Shown in pieces: positions 8,697-19,286 of a DNA stretch of 64,000 nt. Source of the DNA: Clostridium sp. AF15-31 (GTDB lineage: Bacteria; Bacillota; Clostridia; Lachnospirales; Lachnospiraceae); the NCBI RefSeq assembly GCF_003461625.1, contig NZ_QTXL01000002.1:161992-225991 (forward strand), read 5' to 3'. The notes under the pieces are model-generated. The model ran no database searches and was not told where the DNA came from. It saw only the letters and a program-made list of their open reading frames with translations. The translations under genes were made by a program, and so were the position numbers. Numbering within the stretch: the first letter of the stretch is position 1; every line of letters begins with the position of its first letter.

Positions 8697-10096
8697 TGAT
8701 AAATGTAACTGTAAACGGAACAGAACAGATCAAATGTAATAAAGGAGATAATCTGTATCAGGTACTGACTGCGGCAGGATATGTCTTTGCAGGAAACTGC
8801 GGCATGAAAGGACGCTGTAACCGGTGTCTGGTATGGAATCAGGATACTGGCAGTTTTGTAAAAAGCTGCCAGTACATTGTAGATAGGGATATCTCGATAC
8901 GGCTGGAGGAAGAACAGCTTACCGGTATTACAGGGCATAAGATGAATCTGCCAACCGAACAGAGAAAGAAGCCTGTTACTTCCGCATATGGCATTGCCAT
9001 TGACATCGGTACGACTACGATCGGTATGGAGCTTGTGGATCTGAATGAGAAAGCAGTTAAATGCTCATTCAGTACGCTTAACTCACAGATCGCGACAGGT
9101 GCTGATGTCGTAGCGAGGATTCAAGCGGCAGATACAAAGGAAGGTCTGGAGCATCTGCGGTTACTTTTGTTTTCGGATATTCAAAAGGGTGTTGACCATA
9201 TGCTTATAAATACGCCGGAAGCTGTAGATCATATCCGCAGATATGTTCTGGCAGGAAATGCAACGATGCTTTCGATCGCAGAAGGGCTTACGACAGAGAA
9301 TCTGTTTGGATATCCGTTTACACTTAAGAATTCGGATATCCGGGTGATAGAACAGAATGACTTTATCGCTTCTCCATCTTTTGAGAATGCGGCTTCGGAT
9401 GTTATCTGTCTGCCGAATATTGCGGCATTTTCCGGCGCAGATATTGCAGCAGGCGCAGTTGCCGCAGAGATTGATCGGGATTTCTCATATCGTATGCTGA
9501 TTGATCTTGGAACAAACGGGGAGATCATTCTCTGTAATAAGGAATACGGAGTGGCGACCTCTGCTGCCTGTGGTTCAGCGTTTGAAGGATGTTTTCGTAC
9601 AGCAAATGTATTCGGTTCGAATATATTTGACATGCTGGCATTATTGTTAAAACGGGGACAGATGGATGCGGAAGGAGTGCTTGCGGAACCGTATTTTGAA
9701 TCCGGTATCTCGATGGGAAGCAACATGAAGATTGACATGGAGACGATTCGGGCATTTCAGCTTGGAAAATCAGCAATCCTTTCAGGAATCATGATGCTTG
9801 TAAGAGAGATCGGTATTGAGCTTTCCGATATTGCTGAAGTCTGTATTGCAGGAGGCTTTGGATTCCATCTAAATCTGACAAATGCAGTAACACTGGGGCT
9901 ATTCCCGCAGAGCTTTCAGGGGAAAATGAAGGTTCTTGGCAATACTTCACTTGAGGGCGCATATTTGTCCTTGATTGAACCGGGTTTTATTGATACAATA
10001 AACAGGTTTAAAAAGAAGATCCGGTATGTGGATCTTAGTAATCGTTCGGATTTTAATACAATATATATCGAGCATCTGCCGTTTCGGACATATTAG
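8696..10096 (+). CDS. ASKHA-domain protein with N-terminal 2Fe-2S ferredoxin (corrinoid-activator family)
   Basis: A 466-residue protein. The N-terminal ferredoxin-like domain has C35, C41, C44 and C58 in the CGMKGRCNRC pattern for a 2Fe-2S cluster. The rest matches the DUF4445/ASKHA ATPase fold, with IAIDIGTTTIG as phosphate-binding loop and LIDLGTNGEI later. Known members (RamA/RACo type) use ATP and the cluster to re-reduce inactive cob(II)alamin in methyltransferases. No corrinoid protein or methyltransferase is nearby; instead it overlaps ilvA by one base. The family is fairly sure, the substrate unknown. Confidence 0.8.
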   Translation: MINVTVNGTEQIKCNKGDNLYQVLTAAGYVFAGNCGMKGRCNRCLVWNQDTGSFVKSCQYIVDRDISIRLEEEQLTGITGHKMNLPTEQRKKPVTSAYGIAIDIGTTTIGMELVDLNEKAVKCSFSTLNSQIATGADVVARIQAADTKEGLEHLRLLLFSDIQKGVDHMLINTPEAVDHIRRYVLAGNATMLSIAEGLTTENLFGYPFTLKNSDIRVIEQNDFIASPSFENAASDVICLPNIAAFSGADIAAGAVAAEIDRDFSYRMLIDLGTNGEIILCNKEYGVATSAACGSAFEGCFRTANVFGSNIFDMLALLLKRGQMDAEGVLAEPYFESGISMGSNMKIDMETIRAFQLGKSAILSGIMMLVREIGIELSDIAEVCIAGGFGFHLNLTNAVTLGLFPQSFQGKMKVLGNTSLEGAYLSLIEPGFIDTINRFKKKIRYVDLSNRSDFNTIYIEHLPFRTY

Positions 10097-10182
10097 ACCG
10101 GAATAAGTATGAAAGATAGAGTAAGCTGATATTCAGGAAGCTTTTTCATACATTTTGGAGATGCAGAGTTGAGGCGTAGAAT

Positions 10183-10986
10183 ATGGAATTACTGAGTATT
10201 GCCAGTGGTAGCAGTGGAAATTGCTATTATGTAGGCAATGAAGAGACACATCTGCTTGTAGATGCAGGCGTAAGTGGTAAGAAAATTGAAACAGCGTTAA
10301 ATGAGATCGACCGAAAACCTTCTGATTTGAATGGAATTCTTGTAACACATGAGCATATTGATCATGTGAAAGGGCTTGGTGTTATGGCGAGAAAGCATGG
10401 CATACCGATCTATACAACAGGGGGAACAATCTCTGAGATTAAGAAAATGTCATCCGTTGGAACGATTGATGACAGCTTGTTCCATGAGATCGAACCGGAT
10501 GAACCATTCTTTATCAACGATCTGTCGATCGATGCATCAGCGATCTGGCACGATGCCGCTGATCCGGTATGTTACAGTATCAGTGACGGAAAAAGTAAGT
10601 TTTCCATTGCAACGGATATGGGGAATTTTGATGACTATGTTGTAAATAAATTAAAGAATTCCGATATCATGGTGATCGAAGCAAATCATGATATACGGAT
10701 GCTTCAGGCGGGACCATATCCATATTATCTGAAGCAACGTATTCTGGGAAACCGTGGACATTTGTCCAACGAGCGTTCCGGGCAGTTAATAAAAGCATTG
10801 TTAAACAGTCATATCAAAGCAATCCTGCTTGGACACCTGAGTAAGGAAAATAATTTTGAAGAGCTTGCATATGAAACGGTAAAGCTTGAGCTTTCAGATA
10901 ATGAATATGCATCGGATGTCCGGGAATTTGGACTTGAGGTAGCGAGACGCGACCAGCCGGGAGCTTTGCTCACAGTCGGGAATTAA
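10183..10986 (+). CDS. MBL-fold metallo-hydrolase, WalJ/YycJ type
   Basis: A 267-residue metallo-beta-lactamase-fold hydrolase. It begins MELLSIASGSSGNCYYV, and the metal motif THEHIDHVKGLG sits at about residues 55-66. The length and the N-terminal SGSSGN match the WalJ (YycJ/VicX) group, which in bacilli lies in the walRK operon and is described as a nuclease-like protein affecting cell wall and division. Here no walRK genes are adjacent. An AGTTGAGGCG stretch precedes the ATG. The fold is firm; the particular role is inferred from the group. Confidence 0.85.
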   Translation: MELLSIASGSSGNCYYVGNEETHLLVDAGVSGKKIETALNEIDRKPSDLNGILVTHEHIDHVKGLGVMARKHGIPIYTTGGTISEIKKMSSVGTIDDSLFHEIEPDEPFFINDLSIDASAIWHDAADPVCYSISDGKSKFSIATDMGNFDDYVVNKLKNSDIMVIEANHDIRMLQAGPYPYYLKQRILGNRGHLSNERSGQLIKALLNSHIKAILLGHLSKENNFEELAYETVKLELSDNEYASDVREFGLEVARRDQPGALLTVGN

Positions 10987-11032
10987 TGATGATGAACCGT
11001 TCATCAGTTATAAAAATACTATTTGAAGAAGA

Positions 11033-11053
11033 TTCTTTTGCATATCAAAAGAA
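11033..11053 (+). terminator. AT-rich hairpin, possible weak terminator
   Basis: TTCTTTTG (11033-11040) pairs perfectly with CAAAAGAA (11046-11053) around a five-base loop. A T-rich but interrupted stretch follows. It lies between the MBL gene and the ACT gene. Confidence 0.35.
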
Positions 11054-11102
11054 TTTATTATAAAACCAAATAAATGGTGATATATAGGAGGATACATACA
11101 TC

Positions 11103-11375
11103 ATGAAAAAAAGAATTATTACAGTAGTTGGTAAAGACAGCATCGGAATCACAGCAAAGGTCTGTGTATACCTTGCAGAGAACAGTGTCAATATCCTTGA
11201 TATTGCACAGACAATTGTAGGCGGGTACTTCAATATGATGATGGTCGTTGATATACAGGAATCTTCAAAGTCAACAGAAATTATCGCAAATGAACTGAAA
11301 GAGATCGGCGATGAGATTGGTGTACAGATTAAAGTACAGCATGAGAAAATCTTTGAAACCATGCACAGAATCTAA
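11103..11375 (+). CDS. ACT domain protein, UPF0237 family
   Basis: A 90-residue single ACT domain protein (UPF0237) beginning MKKRIITVVGKDSIGITAKV. ACT domains bind amino acids or other small ligands and usually act as dimers. The family is almost always encoded just before a UPF0210/PFL-family protein, as here with a 36-base gap. A functional link, possibly ligand-controlled regulation of the partner, is inferred from that conserved pairing. GGAGGATACATACATC precedes the ATG. Confidence 0.92.
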   Translation: MKKRIITVVGKDSIGITAKVCVYLAENSVNILDIAQTIVGGYFNMMMVVDIQESSKSTEIIANELKEIGDEIGVQIKVQHEKIFETMHRI

Positions 11376-11411
11376 GATTTAGAATAGAAATAGGCGAAAA
11401 GAGGTCACACT

Positions 11412-12776
11412 ATGATTAGTATAAATGAAGTAATTGAAACCAATGCCATGATCAGCAAGATGAATCTGGATGTCAGAACGATCACAATGGGTATCAGCCT
11501 GTTAGACTGCGTTGGTGCGGATGTAGGAGAAACCTGTGAGAAGATCTACACCAAGATCACAACAAAGGCAAAGGATCTTGTATTTATCGGAAATGATATC
11601 GGAAGAAAATATGGTATACCGATCGTAAATAAAAGAATCTCAATCACACCGATCGCATTGATCGGAAGTTCTGTTTGTAAGTCAACAGATGATTATGTAA
11701 CGATCGCAAAGACATTGGATAAGGCTGCAGATGCCGTAGGCGTAAACTTTATCGGTGGTTATTCCGCTCTTGTATGTAAGGGCATGACTCCATCCGATGA
11801 ACTTCTGATCCGTTCCATTCCGGAAGCACTTGCATGTACCGGTAAGGTATGCAGTTCTGTAAATGTCGGTTCTACAAAGACCGGTATCGATATGGATGCT
11901 GTAAAACTGATCGGTGAAATGGTAAAAGAGACAGCAGAGCTTACAAAAGAGGAAGATTCCCTTGGATGCTGCAAGTTCGTAGTATTCTGTAATGCACCGG
12001 ATGATAACCCGTTTATGGCTGGTGCATTTCACGGCGTTACTGAGGGCGATTGTGTTATCAATGTCGGTGTCAGCGGCCCGGGTGTTGTTAAGAGTGCGTT
12101 AGAGGAAGTTCGTGGTGAGAACTTTGAAGTACTGTGTGAGACGATCAAGAAAACAGCATTTAAGGTTACAAGAGTTGGACAGCTTGTTGCAAAGGAAGCA
12201 TCCGAACGTCTCGGTGTTCCGTTTGGTATCGTGGATCTGTCACTTGCACCTACACCTGCAATCGGAGACAGTGTCGGTGAGATCCTTGAGGAGATCGGTC
12301 TGGAATATGCCGGTGCTCCGGGAACTACGGCAGCACTTGCCTTATTAAATGATCAGGTAAAGAAGGGCGGCGTTATGGCTTCTTCTTATGTTGGTGGTTT
12401 AAGTGGTGCATTTATCCCTGTCAGTGAAGATCAGCGTATGATCGATGCTGTATCAGCAGGTGCACTTTCCCTTGAGAAATTAGAGGCAATGACCTGCGTA
12501 TGTTCAGTTGGACTTGATATGATCGCAATCCCCGGTGATACATCAGCAGCTACCATTTCCGGTATCATTGCAGATGAGATGGCACTCGGTATGATCAACC
12601 AGAAGACAACGGCTGTACGTCTGATCCCTGTTATCGGCAAGGGCGTTGGCGATCAGGCTGAATTTGGCGGACTGCTTGGCTATGCGCCAATTATGCCTGT
12701 CAACCAGTTTTCATGTGAAAAATTTATTAACCGTGGAGGCAGAATCCCTGCACCTATCCACAGTTTTAAGAACTAA
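11412..12776 (+). CDS. PFL family protein, UPF0210 (DUF711)
   Basis: A 454-residue UPF0210/DUF711 protein. Such proteins have a pyruvate-formate-lyase-like fold but lack the known glycyl radical chemistry, and their reaction is not established. Gly-rich stretches such as [16 protein letters not shown] and [18 protein letters not shown] are typical. Sequence beginning [20 protein letters not shown] and normal family length support an intact gene. It is paired with the ACT protein upstream; GAGGTCACACT precedes the ATG. Confidence 0.92.
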   Translation: MISINEVIETNAMISKMNLDVRTITMGISLLDCVGADVGETCEKIYTKITTKAKDLVFIGNDIGRKYGIPIVNKRISITPIALIGSSVCKSTDDYVTIAKTLDKAADAVGVNFIGGYSALVCKGMTPSDELLIRSIPEALACTGKVCSSVNVGSTKTGIDMDAVKLIGEMVKETAELTKEEDSLGCCKFVVFCNAPDDNPFMAGAFHGVTEGDCVINVGVSGPGVVKSALEEVRGENFEVLCETIKKTAFKVTRVGQLVAKEASERLGVPFGIVDLSLAPTPAIGDSVGEILEEIGLEYAGAPGTTAALALLNDQVKKGGVMASSYVGGLSGAFIPVSEDQRMIDAVSAGALSLEKLEAMTCVCSVGLDMIAIPGDTSAATISGIIADEMALGMINQKTTAVRLIPVIGKGVGDQAEFGGLLGYAPIMPVNQFSCEKFINRGGRIPAPIHSFKN

Positions 12777-12797
12777 TTATATATAACGGAGAACAAA

Positions 12798-14666
12798 ATG
12801 AGAAAGCTTGCATTATCAGATGAGATTTTAATGAGTATCGAAAAACCTGCCAGATATATCGGAGGGGAATATAACAGTGTCATGAAGGACAAGGAGCAGG
12901 TCGATGTCAGATTTTGCATGTGTTTCCCGGATGTGTATGAGATCGGAATGTCCCATCTCGGCATCCAGATTTTATATGACATGTTCAACCGGAGAGAAGA
13001 TACCTGGTGTGAACGTGTCTATTCTCCGTGGCCGGATCTGCATAAAGTTATGAAAGAACAGCACATTCCGTTATTTGCACTGGAGTCTCAGGATCCTTTA
13101 AAAGAGTTTGATTTTCTTGGAATCACTCTTCAGTATGAGATGTGTTATACGAATATCTTACAGGTGCTTGATCTGGCAGAGATTCCGATCTGGTCGAAGG
13201 ATCGGGAAAAGGGTGATCCGATCGTGATCGGAGGAGGTCCCTGTTCTTATAATCCGGAACCGATCGCTGATTTCTTTGATATTTTCTATATCGGAGAGGG
13301 CGAGACGGTATACGGAGATCTGATCGAATTATATAAGATCTATAAACATTCCGATATGACAAGAGAAGAATTTCTGATCAAGGTGTCGCAGATTCCGGGG
13401 CTTTATGTGCCGGCTTTTTATGATGTCACTTATCATGAGGATGGAACGATCGCATCATTTGGACCAAAATACGAAGAGGTCCCAAAGACGATCCTTAAGC
13501 AGGTAGTTACGGATATGTCATCCGCTGTCTATCCTGAGAAGCCGGTTGTCTCTTATATGAAGGTCACACAGGACCGTGTTGTATTAGAGATCATGCGGGG
13601 ATGTATCCGTGGATGCCGTTTCTGTCAGGCAGGGATGATCTATCGTCCGACCAGACCAAAGGATGTAAACGTACTGAAACATTATGCAGAGGCTATGTTA
13701 GATAATACCGGTCAGGAGGAGATTACCTTCAGTTCGTTAAGTTCCAGTGATTATCAGTCGCTTCCTGAGCTTACGGACTGTCTGATCGAGAAGATGGACA
13801 ACAACCATGTCAATATCTCTCTGCCATCCCTCAGAATCGATGCATTTTCCCTTGATGTTATGCAGAAGATTCAGGATATCAAGAAGAATTCCCTGACATT
13901 TGCACCGGAAGCCGGAACACAACGATTAAGAAATGTTATAAATAAAGGTCTGACAAAAGAGAATATATTAAATGGTTCGTTACAGGCGTTCCTTGGCGGC
14001 TGGAATAAGGTCAAGCTGTATTTTATGATGGGACTTCCGACAGAGACTTATGACGATATTACAGGTATTGCTGATCTATCAGAGGAGATCAGTGAGCTGT
14101 ATTTTGCAAATATACCAAAGGAGAAGCGGGATGGCCGTGTCATGGTATCGGCTTCCGCCTCTTATTTCGTACCAAAACCATTTACACCATTCCAGTGGGC
14201 GCCGATGATAACACCGGAGGAATTCCAGAAGCGTGCGTATTTTGTTAAAGATAAATTCCGTGAAGCAAAGAACCACAAGAGCCTGAAATTCGCATACCAC
14301 GAAGCGGATATCACGATCTTAGAAGGTTTGCTTGCCAGAGGTGACCGTAAACTCTGTCAGGTAATCTATGATGTCTATCAGTCCGGACAGATCTTTGATG
14401 CATGGACGGAATATTTTGACAAATCAAACTGGGATAATGCGCTTGAAAAGAATCATATTGATATCGGTTTCTACACCTATCGTGACAGAAGTGTGGATGA
14501 GATCCTTCCGTGGGATTTCATAGATATCGGAGTGACAAGAAAGTTTATGGAAAAGGAATGGGAGCGCGCACAGGCAGAGGTCGTTACACCAAACTGCCGG
14601 ATGAAGTGTTCCGGCTGCGGCGCAGCGAAGTTTGGAGGAGGTGTTTGTTTTGAAAATAAGAATTAA
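12798..14666 (+). CDS. TIGR03960 family radical SAM protein with B12-binding-like N-terminus
   Basis: A 622-residue radical SAM protein. An N-terminal cobalamin-binding-like domain (about 30-200) precedes the radical SAM core, whose 4Fe-4S motif is CIRGCRFC in MRGCIRGCRFCQAG (about 268-275). The C-terminus has an extra Cys cluster, MKCSGCGAAKFGGGVC. This is the larger partner of a two-gene set (TIGR03960 then TIGR03936) that is conserved before rng and rplU in clostridia; the substrate is unknown. It overlaps the next gene by 17 bases. Confidence 0.92.
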   Translation: MRKLALSDEILMSIEKPARYIGGEYNSVMKDKEQVDVRFCMCFPDVYEIGMSHLGIQILYDMFNRREDTWCERVYSPWPDLHKVMKEQHIPLFALESQDPLKEFDFLGITLQYEMCYTNILQVLDLAEIPIWSKDREKGDPIVIGGGPCSYNPEPIADFFDIFYIGEGETVYGDLIELYKIYKHSDMTREEFLIKVSQIPGLYVPAFYDVTYHEDGTIASFGPKYEEVPKTILKQVVTDMSSAVYPEKPVVSYMKVTQDRVVLEIMRGCIRGCRFCQAGMIYRPTRPKDVNVLKHYAEAMLDNTGQEEITFSSLSSSDYQSLPELTDCLIEKMDNNHVNISLPSLRIDAFSLDVMQKIQDIKKNSLTFAPEAGTQRLRNVINKGLTKENILNGSLQAFLGGWNKVKLYFMMGLPTETYDDITGIADLSEEISELYFANIPKEKRDGRVMVSASASYFVPKPFTPFQWAPMITPEEFQKRAYFVKDKFREAKNHKSLKFAYHEADITILEGLLARGDRKLCQVIYDVYQSGQIFDAWTEYFDKSNWDNALEKNHIDIGFYTYRDRSVDEILPWDFIDIGVTRKFMEKEWERAQAEVVTPNCRMKCSGCGAAKFGGGVCFENKN

Positions 14667-15339
14667 ATACTCCAAACTTGGAAATCTGAAATTTATCGGT
14701 CATCTGGATGTCATGCGTTATTTCCAGAAGGAGATCCGCCGGGCAAAGCTGGATATCAGTTATTCCAAAGGTTATTCCCCACACCAGATCATTTCATTTG
14801 CAGCACCGCTTGCACTTGGGATTACATCGGATGGTGAATATTTTGATGCAGAATTTAATTCTGTGACAACTTCGGCTGAGATGATCGAAGCTTTAAATAC
14901 GGTATCCGTTGATGAGATACATGTTACGAAATGTGTGCAGATCCCGGAGAATGCAAAGAATGCTATGTCGATCGTTGCTGCATCGGATTATGAGATCGCA
15001 TTCCGGGAGCAGAATGATCTTAGTGAAAAACTGCTTGCTTCCGTTGATGAGTTGAATAAACGGGACGAGATCATTGTATTAAAGAAAACCAAAAAGAGTG
15101 AAAAAGAAGAAAATATCCGTCCGGGAATTTTAAAGCTGGAACGGAGAGAAAACAGTATCTATATGCTGTTACAGACCGGAAGCGTCTATAACCTGAAACC
15201 GGAATTGGTGGTAAAGGCATTATATGACCTTTGCGGTGAAACCTATGATTTCTTCCAGATATATATTCACCGTCTGGAAACCTATTATGACAAAGACGGC
15301 TCATTACAGCCGCTTTATATGGCAGGTGAAGAATTCTGA
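14650..15339 (+). CDS. TIGR03936 family radical SAM-associated protein (DUF2344)
   Basis: A 229-residue DUF2344 protein that accompanies the TIGR03960 radical SAM protein; in some bacteria the two are fused. I choose TTG 14650 (KIRIKYSKLGNLKFIGHLD follows) because GGAGGAGG at 14634-14641 is ideally spaced for it, whereas the TTG at 14632 has no site. No Fe-S motif is visible, so it is probably a substrate-binding or structural partner. Its stop TGA overlaps the ATG of rng by one base. Confidence 0.9.
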   Translation: MKIRIKYSKLGNLKFIGHLDVMRYFQKEIRRAKLDISYSKGYSPHQIISFAAPLALGITSDGEYFDAEFNSVTTSAEMIEALNTVSVDEIHVTKCVQIPENAKNAMSIVAASDYEIAFREQNDLSEKLLASVDELNKRDEIIVLKKTKKSEKEENIRPGILKLERRENSIYMLLQTGSVYNLKPELVVKALYDLCGETYDFFQIYIHRLETYYDKDGSLQPLYMAGEEF

Positions 15340-16505
15340 TGAATAAGCTTGTAATAACAAATTATGAAGATCATATACTGGAAGCTCTTTATTCGGATGG
15401 AAAGCTGTCAGATCTGATGTTATTTGATCGACAGTCCATCTTATCGAATATCTATGTCGGCAAGGTGGAAAATATCGTGTCCAATATAGATGCAGCATTT
15501 GTCGATATCGGTACAGGGCTTCCGTGCTATTACAGCATCGGTGATAATAAGCATATATTTTTAAATGCAAAAAAAGATTCTGTATTAAAAGCCGGAGACG
15601 AGATCCTCGTACAGGTAAGCAAGGATGCGATCAAGACAAAGAATCCGGTTGCCACGTCGGAAATTGAATTGAAGACAGAAAATCTGCTTGTGAATACATC
15701 AGGCAGGATTGGTATATCCGGGAAGATCCGAAAGAAAGAGACAAGAGATCATCTGCACCAACTGGCGAAGAGAGTATTGCCGGATGGATTTGGCTGTATC
15801 TTACGAACTGTCTGTCAGGAGCTGCCGGATGAAGTTGTATTGTCGGATTTAAACGAACTATCTGAAAAATTAGAACAAATCATACAGACAGCAAAGACCA
15901 GAACCTGTTATTCCTGTCTGTATAAGAATGATGCGGAATATCTCGATTATTTTATATTAAAGCATAATGCAGGGCTTCAAGAGATCGTAACGGATCAGAA
16001 GGCGGTATTTGATGAATTCGAGACCTATCTGTCAGAGAAACAGATCACGGATGTGAAGCTTACCATGTATAATGATAAAAACTGTAATCTGATGACTTTA
16101 TATAATCTGCCAAAAAATCTGGAAAACCTGAAAAAAGAACGGGTCTGGATGAAGTCGGGTGCCTACCTGGTGATCGAACAGACGGAGGCAATGGTCGTGA
16201 TCGATGTAAATACCGGTAAATCGGTCGATAAACATTCCTTTGAGGAACATCTGCTCCGTATCAATTCTGAAGCGGCAGTCGAGGTATGCAGACAGTTGAG
16301 ACTGCGGAATCTGTCAGGGATCATCGTAGTTGATTTTATAAATATGAAACAGCCGGACTCGATGGATGTTATAAAAGATATCCTCGAACAGGAGCTTGCA
16401 AAGGATTCTGTTCCTGCAGCATTTGTGGATGTTACTAAGCTTTCTCTGGTGGAACTAACCCGAAAAAAAATTCGTAAATCGCTGAAAGAACAGTTGACAA
16501 AATAA
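15339..16505 (+). CDS. rng: ribonuclease E/G family protein (RNase G)
   Basis: A 388-residue RNase G-type endoribonuclease, the short form lacking the RNase E scaffold tail. An S1-like RNA-binding segment lies near 30-110 (SNIYVGKVENIVSNIDAAFV). The catalytic RNase H-like part includes VVIDVNTGKSVD (about 286-297) with the metal-binding Asp, and VVDFINM near 330. It is about 100 residues shorter than E. coli RNase G, lacking part of the C-terminal region, which is usual for clostridial members. The L21 promoter starts inside its last codons. Confidence 0.9.
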   Translation: MNKLVITNYEDHILEALYSDGKLSDLMLFDRQSILSNIYVGKVENIVSNIDAAFVDIGTGLPCYYSIGDNKHIFLNAKKDSVLKAGDEILVQVSKDAIKTKNPVATSEIELKTENLLVNTSGRIGISGKIRKKETRDHLHQLAKRVLPDGFGCILRTVCQELPDEVVLSDLNELSEKLEQIIQTAKTRTCYSCLYKNDAEYLDYFILKHNAGLQEIVTDQKAVFDEFETYLSEKQITDVKLTMYNDKNCNLMTLYNLPKNLENLKKERVWMKSGAYLVIEQTEAMVVIDVNTGKSVDKHSFEEHLLRINSEAAVEVCRQLRLRNLSGIIVVDFINMKQPDSMDVIKDILEQELAKDSVPAAFVDVTKLSLVELTRKKIRKSLKEQLTK

Positions 16506-16522
16506 AACCAAAATGGTAGAGT
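16494..16522 (+). promoter_or_regulatory. sigma-A promoter of the rplU operon
   Basis: TTGACA (16494-16499) lies in the last codons of rng. Seventeen bases later comes TAGAGT (16517-16522), preceded by TGG as an extended -10. TATACT at 16522-16527 is an alternative -10 but is too far from the -35. Confidence 0.7.
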
Positions 16523-16529
16523 ATACTAG

Positions 16530-16605
16530 TGTGCCGCACAGTGAGGTATAAGTTCGCATATTTTTATGCGACACCACAACTGGCGAGTTTGATTAAGGAG
16601 GTAAA
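16530..16605 (+). ncRNA. ribosomal protein L21 leader
   Basis: The leader carries GCCGCACAGTGAGG near its start, then a perfect 7-bp hairpin TCGCATA/TATGCGA (16554-16560 with 16565-16571). Short GGT/ACC, CAGT/ACTG and GCC/GGC pairings enclose it, and it ends with TTGATTAAGGAGGT before the rplU start. This matches my memory of the Firmicutes L21 leader class, thought to let L21 repress its own operon. The fold is visible; the autoregulation is known of the class, not shown here. Confidence 0.8.
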
Positions 16606-16609
16606 CCCT

Positions 16610-16918
16610 ATGTACGCAATTATAGCAACAGGCGGTAAGCAGTACAAGGTAGCTGAAGGAGACGTAATCAGAGTTGAGAAGCTTGGAGCAGAAGCTGGCA
16701 GCGAAGTAACATTTGACGACGTTATTTTAGTAAGTACTGATTCAGACGTTAAATGTGGTGATGCAGTTGCAAACGCAACCGTTACAGCATCTGTAATTGG
16801 TGATGGCAAGGCTAAGAAGGTAGTTGTTTACAAGTACAAGAGAAAGACTGGCTATCATAAGAAGAATGGTCACAGACAGGCTTATACACAGGTTGAGATC
16901 AAGTCAATCAACGCATAA
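16610..16918 (+). CDS. rplU: 50S ribosomal protein L21
   Basis: A 102-residue L21 starting MYAIIATGGKQYKVAEGD. ATG 16610 follows AAGGAGG at 16595-16601; a longer in-frame extension back to 16529 runs through the structured leader and is not real. Typical length and conserved C-terminal KTGYHKKNGHRQ. First gene of the rplU-prp-rpmA operon. Confidence 0.98.
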   Translation: MYAIIATGGKQYKVAEGDVIRVEKLGAEAGSEVTFDDVILVSTDSDVKCGDAVANATVTASVIGDGKAKKVVVYKYKRKTGYHKKNGHRQAYTQVEIKSINA

Positions 16919-16924
16919 TCTGTT

Positions 16925-17251
16925 ATGATAAAGGTAACCATTTATAAAAAAGCTAATTCAGATACAATGGGATTTTATGTATCCGGTCATGCAGGATATG
17001 CAGATTCAGGATCTGATATCGTATGTAGTGCTGTATCGGCACTTGCGATCACGGTTGTGAATTCTGTTGAACGCTTTTGTGAGGAAGCATTTCATGTAGA
17101 CAGCGATCAGAAAAACGGAGATATGAAGTTTCTGTTTGATGAACAGCCGGGACATGATGCCTTACTGATCATGGGAGTGTTTGAGACAGGTATTATGGAT
17201 ATCAGTGAATCCTATAGTGATTTTGTTTGTATAACCTTTAAGGAGGTGTAA
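16925..17251 (+). CDS. prp: ribosomal-processing cysteine protease Prp
   Basis: A 108-residue Prp (YsxB) protease, which removes the N-terminal extension of L27 in Firmicutes. The catalytic His and Cys are in [21 protein letters not shown] (split: H in SGHAGY, C in DIVCSAVS). It sits between rplU and rpmA with short gaps, as expected. The substrate sequence is present in the downstream L27. Confidence 0.94.
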   Translation: MIKVTIYKKANSDTMGFYVSGHAGYADSGSDIVCSAVSALAITVVNSVERFCEEAFHVDSDQKNGDMKFLFDEQPGHDALLIMGVFETGIMDISESYSDFVCITFKEV

Positions 17252-17256
17252 TTGAA

Positions 17257-17544
17257 ATGATGAAGATGGAACTTCAGTTTTTTGCTCATAAAAAAGGTGT
17301 GGGTTCTACTAAGAACGGCAGAGATTCCGAGTCTAAGAGATTAGGAGCTAAGCGCGCTGACGGTCAGTTCGTTAAGGCTGGAAACATCCTTTACAGACAG
17401 CGTGGAACAAAGATTCATCCAGGTCTTAACGTTGGTATCGGCGGAGATGATACATTATTCGCTACTGCTGATGGTATCGTTAGATTTGAGAGAAAGGGTA
17501 GAGATAAGAAGCAGGTTTCTATTTACCCTGTAGTAAATGAGTAA
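17257..17544 (+). CDS. rpmA: 50S ribosomal protein L27 with cleavable N-terminal extension
   Basis: A 95-residue L27. It begins [18 protein letters not shown]: the [10 protein letters not shown] junction is the site cut by Prp in Firmicutes, exposing the Ala that reaches towards the peptidyl transferase centre. ATG 17257 has AGGAGGTG eight bases upstream; ATG 17260 is also possible. A strong terminator follows. Confidence 0.97.
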   Translation: MMKMELQFFAHKKGVGSTKNGRDSESKRLGAKRADGQFVKAGNILYRQRGTKIHPGLNVGIGGDDTLFATADGIVRFERKGRDKKQVSIYPVVNE

Positions 17545-17569
17545 TATTACTTAGTTTATGCATGTTATT

Positions 17570-17605
17570 AGCCGGAGTAAATATAGTTTATTCCGGCTTT
17601 TTCTT
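17570..17605 (+). terminator. Rho-independent terminator after rpmA
   Basis: A 12-bp stem with one G-U pair (17570-17581 with 17587-17598), a five-base loop and a run TTTTTCTTT. It ends the ribosomal protein operon or attenuates transcription into obg, since no separate obg promoter is evident in the 33 bases before its ATG. Confidence 0.88.
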
Positions 17606-17626
17606 TACATACGGATGTATGTATAA

Positions 17627-18928
<1,302 letters not shown>

Positions 18929-18945
18929 AGATAAATGTGATAACA

Positions 18946-18969
18946 AACCGGCAGGTGATTCTGCCGGTT
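18946..18969 (+). other. perfect hairpin between obgE and yhbY
   Basis: AACCGGCAG (18946-18954) pairs perfectly with CTGCCGGTT (18961-18969) around a six-base loop. No T run follows, so it is not a standard terminator; mRNA processing or stability is possible. Confidence 0.6.
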
Positions 18970-18994
18970 ACAGGATATAAGTTAGGAGTATACT

Positions 18995-19285
18995 ATGACA
19001 AGTAAGCAGAGAGCATATTTAAAAGGACTGGCAATGAATATCGATCCGATCTTAAACATCGGCAAGAGTTCCCTGACACCGGAATTTACACAGTCTGTAA
19101 ATGAAGCGTTAGAGGCAAGAGAGCTGGTTAAGATCTCAGTATTAAAGAATTGTCTGGATGATCCGAGAGAAATGGCTTCCATGATCGCAGAACGTACCAA
19201 ATCAGAAGTCGTTCAGGTCATCGGCCGTAAGATCGTATTCTATCGTCCATCCAAAGAGCATAAGAAGATCGAGCTTCCAAAATAA
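18995..19285 (+). CDS. yhbY: YhbY family RNA-binding (CRM domain) protein
   Basis: A 96-residue single CRM domain protein (MTSKQRAYLKGLAMNIDPIL, then the GKSSLTPEF loop). YhbY associates with pre-50S particles. Location between obg and nadD is conserved. The nadD start follows one base after its stop. Confidence 0.94.
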   Translation: MTSKQRAYLKGLAMNIDPILNIGKSSLTPEFTQSVNEALEARELVKISVLKNCLDDPREMASMIAERTKSEVVQVIGRKIVFYRPSKEHKKIELPK

Positions 19286-19286
19286 T

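Noticed and set aside
16529..16609. N-terminal extension of L21
   Set aside because: It runs through the L21 leader; the ATG at 16610 has the proper ribosome site and matches L21 proteins.
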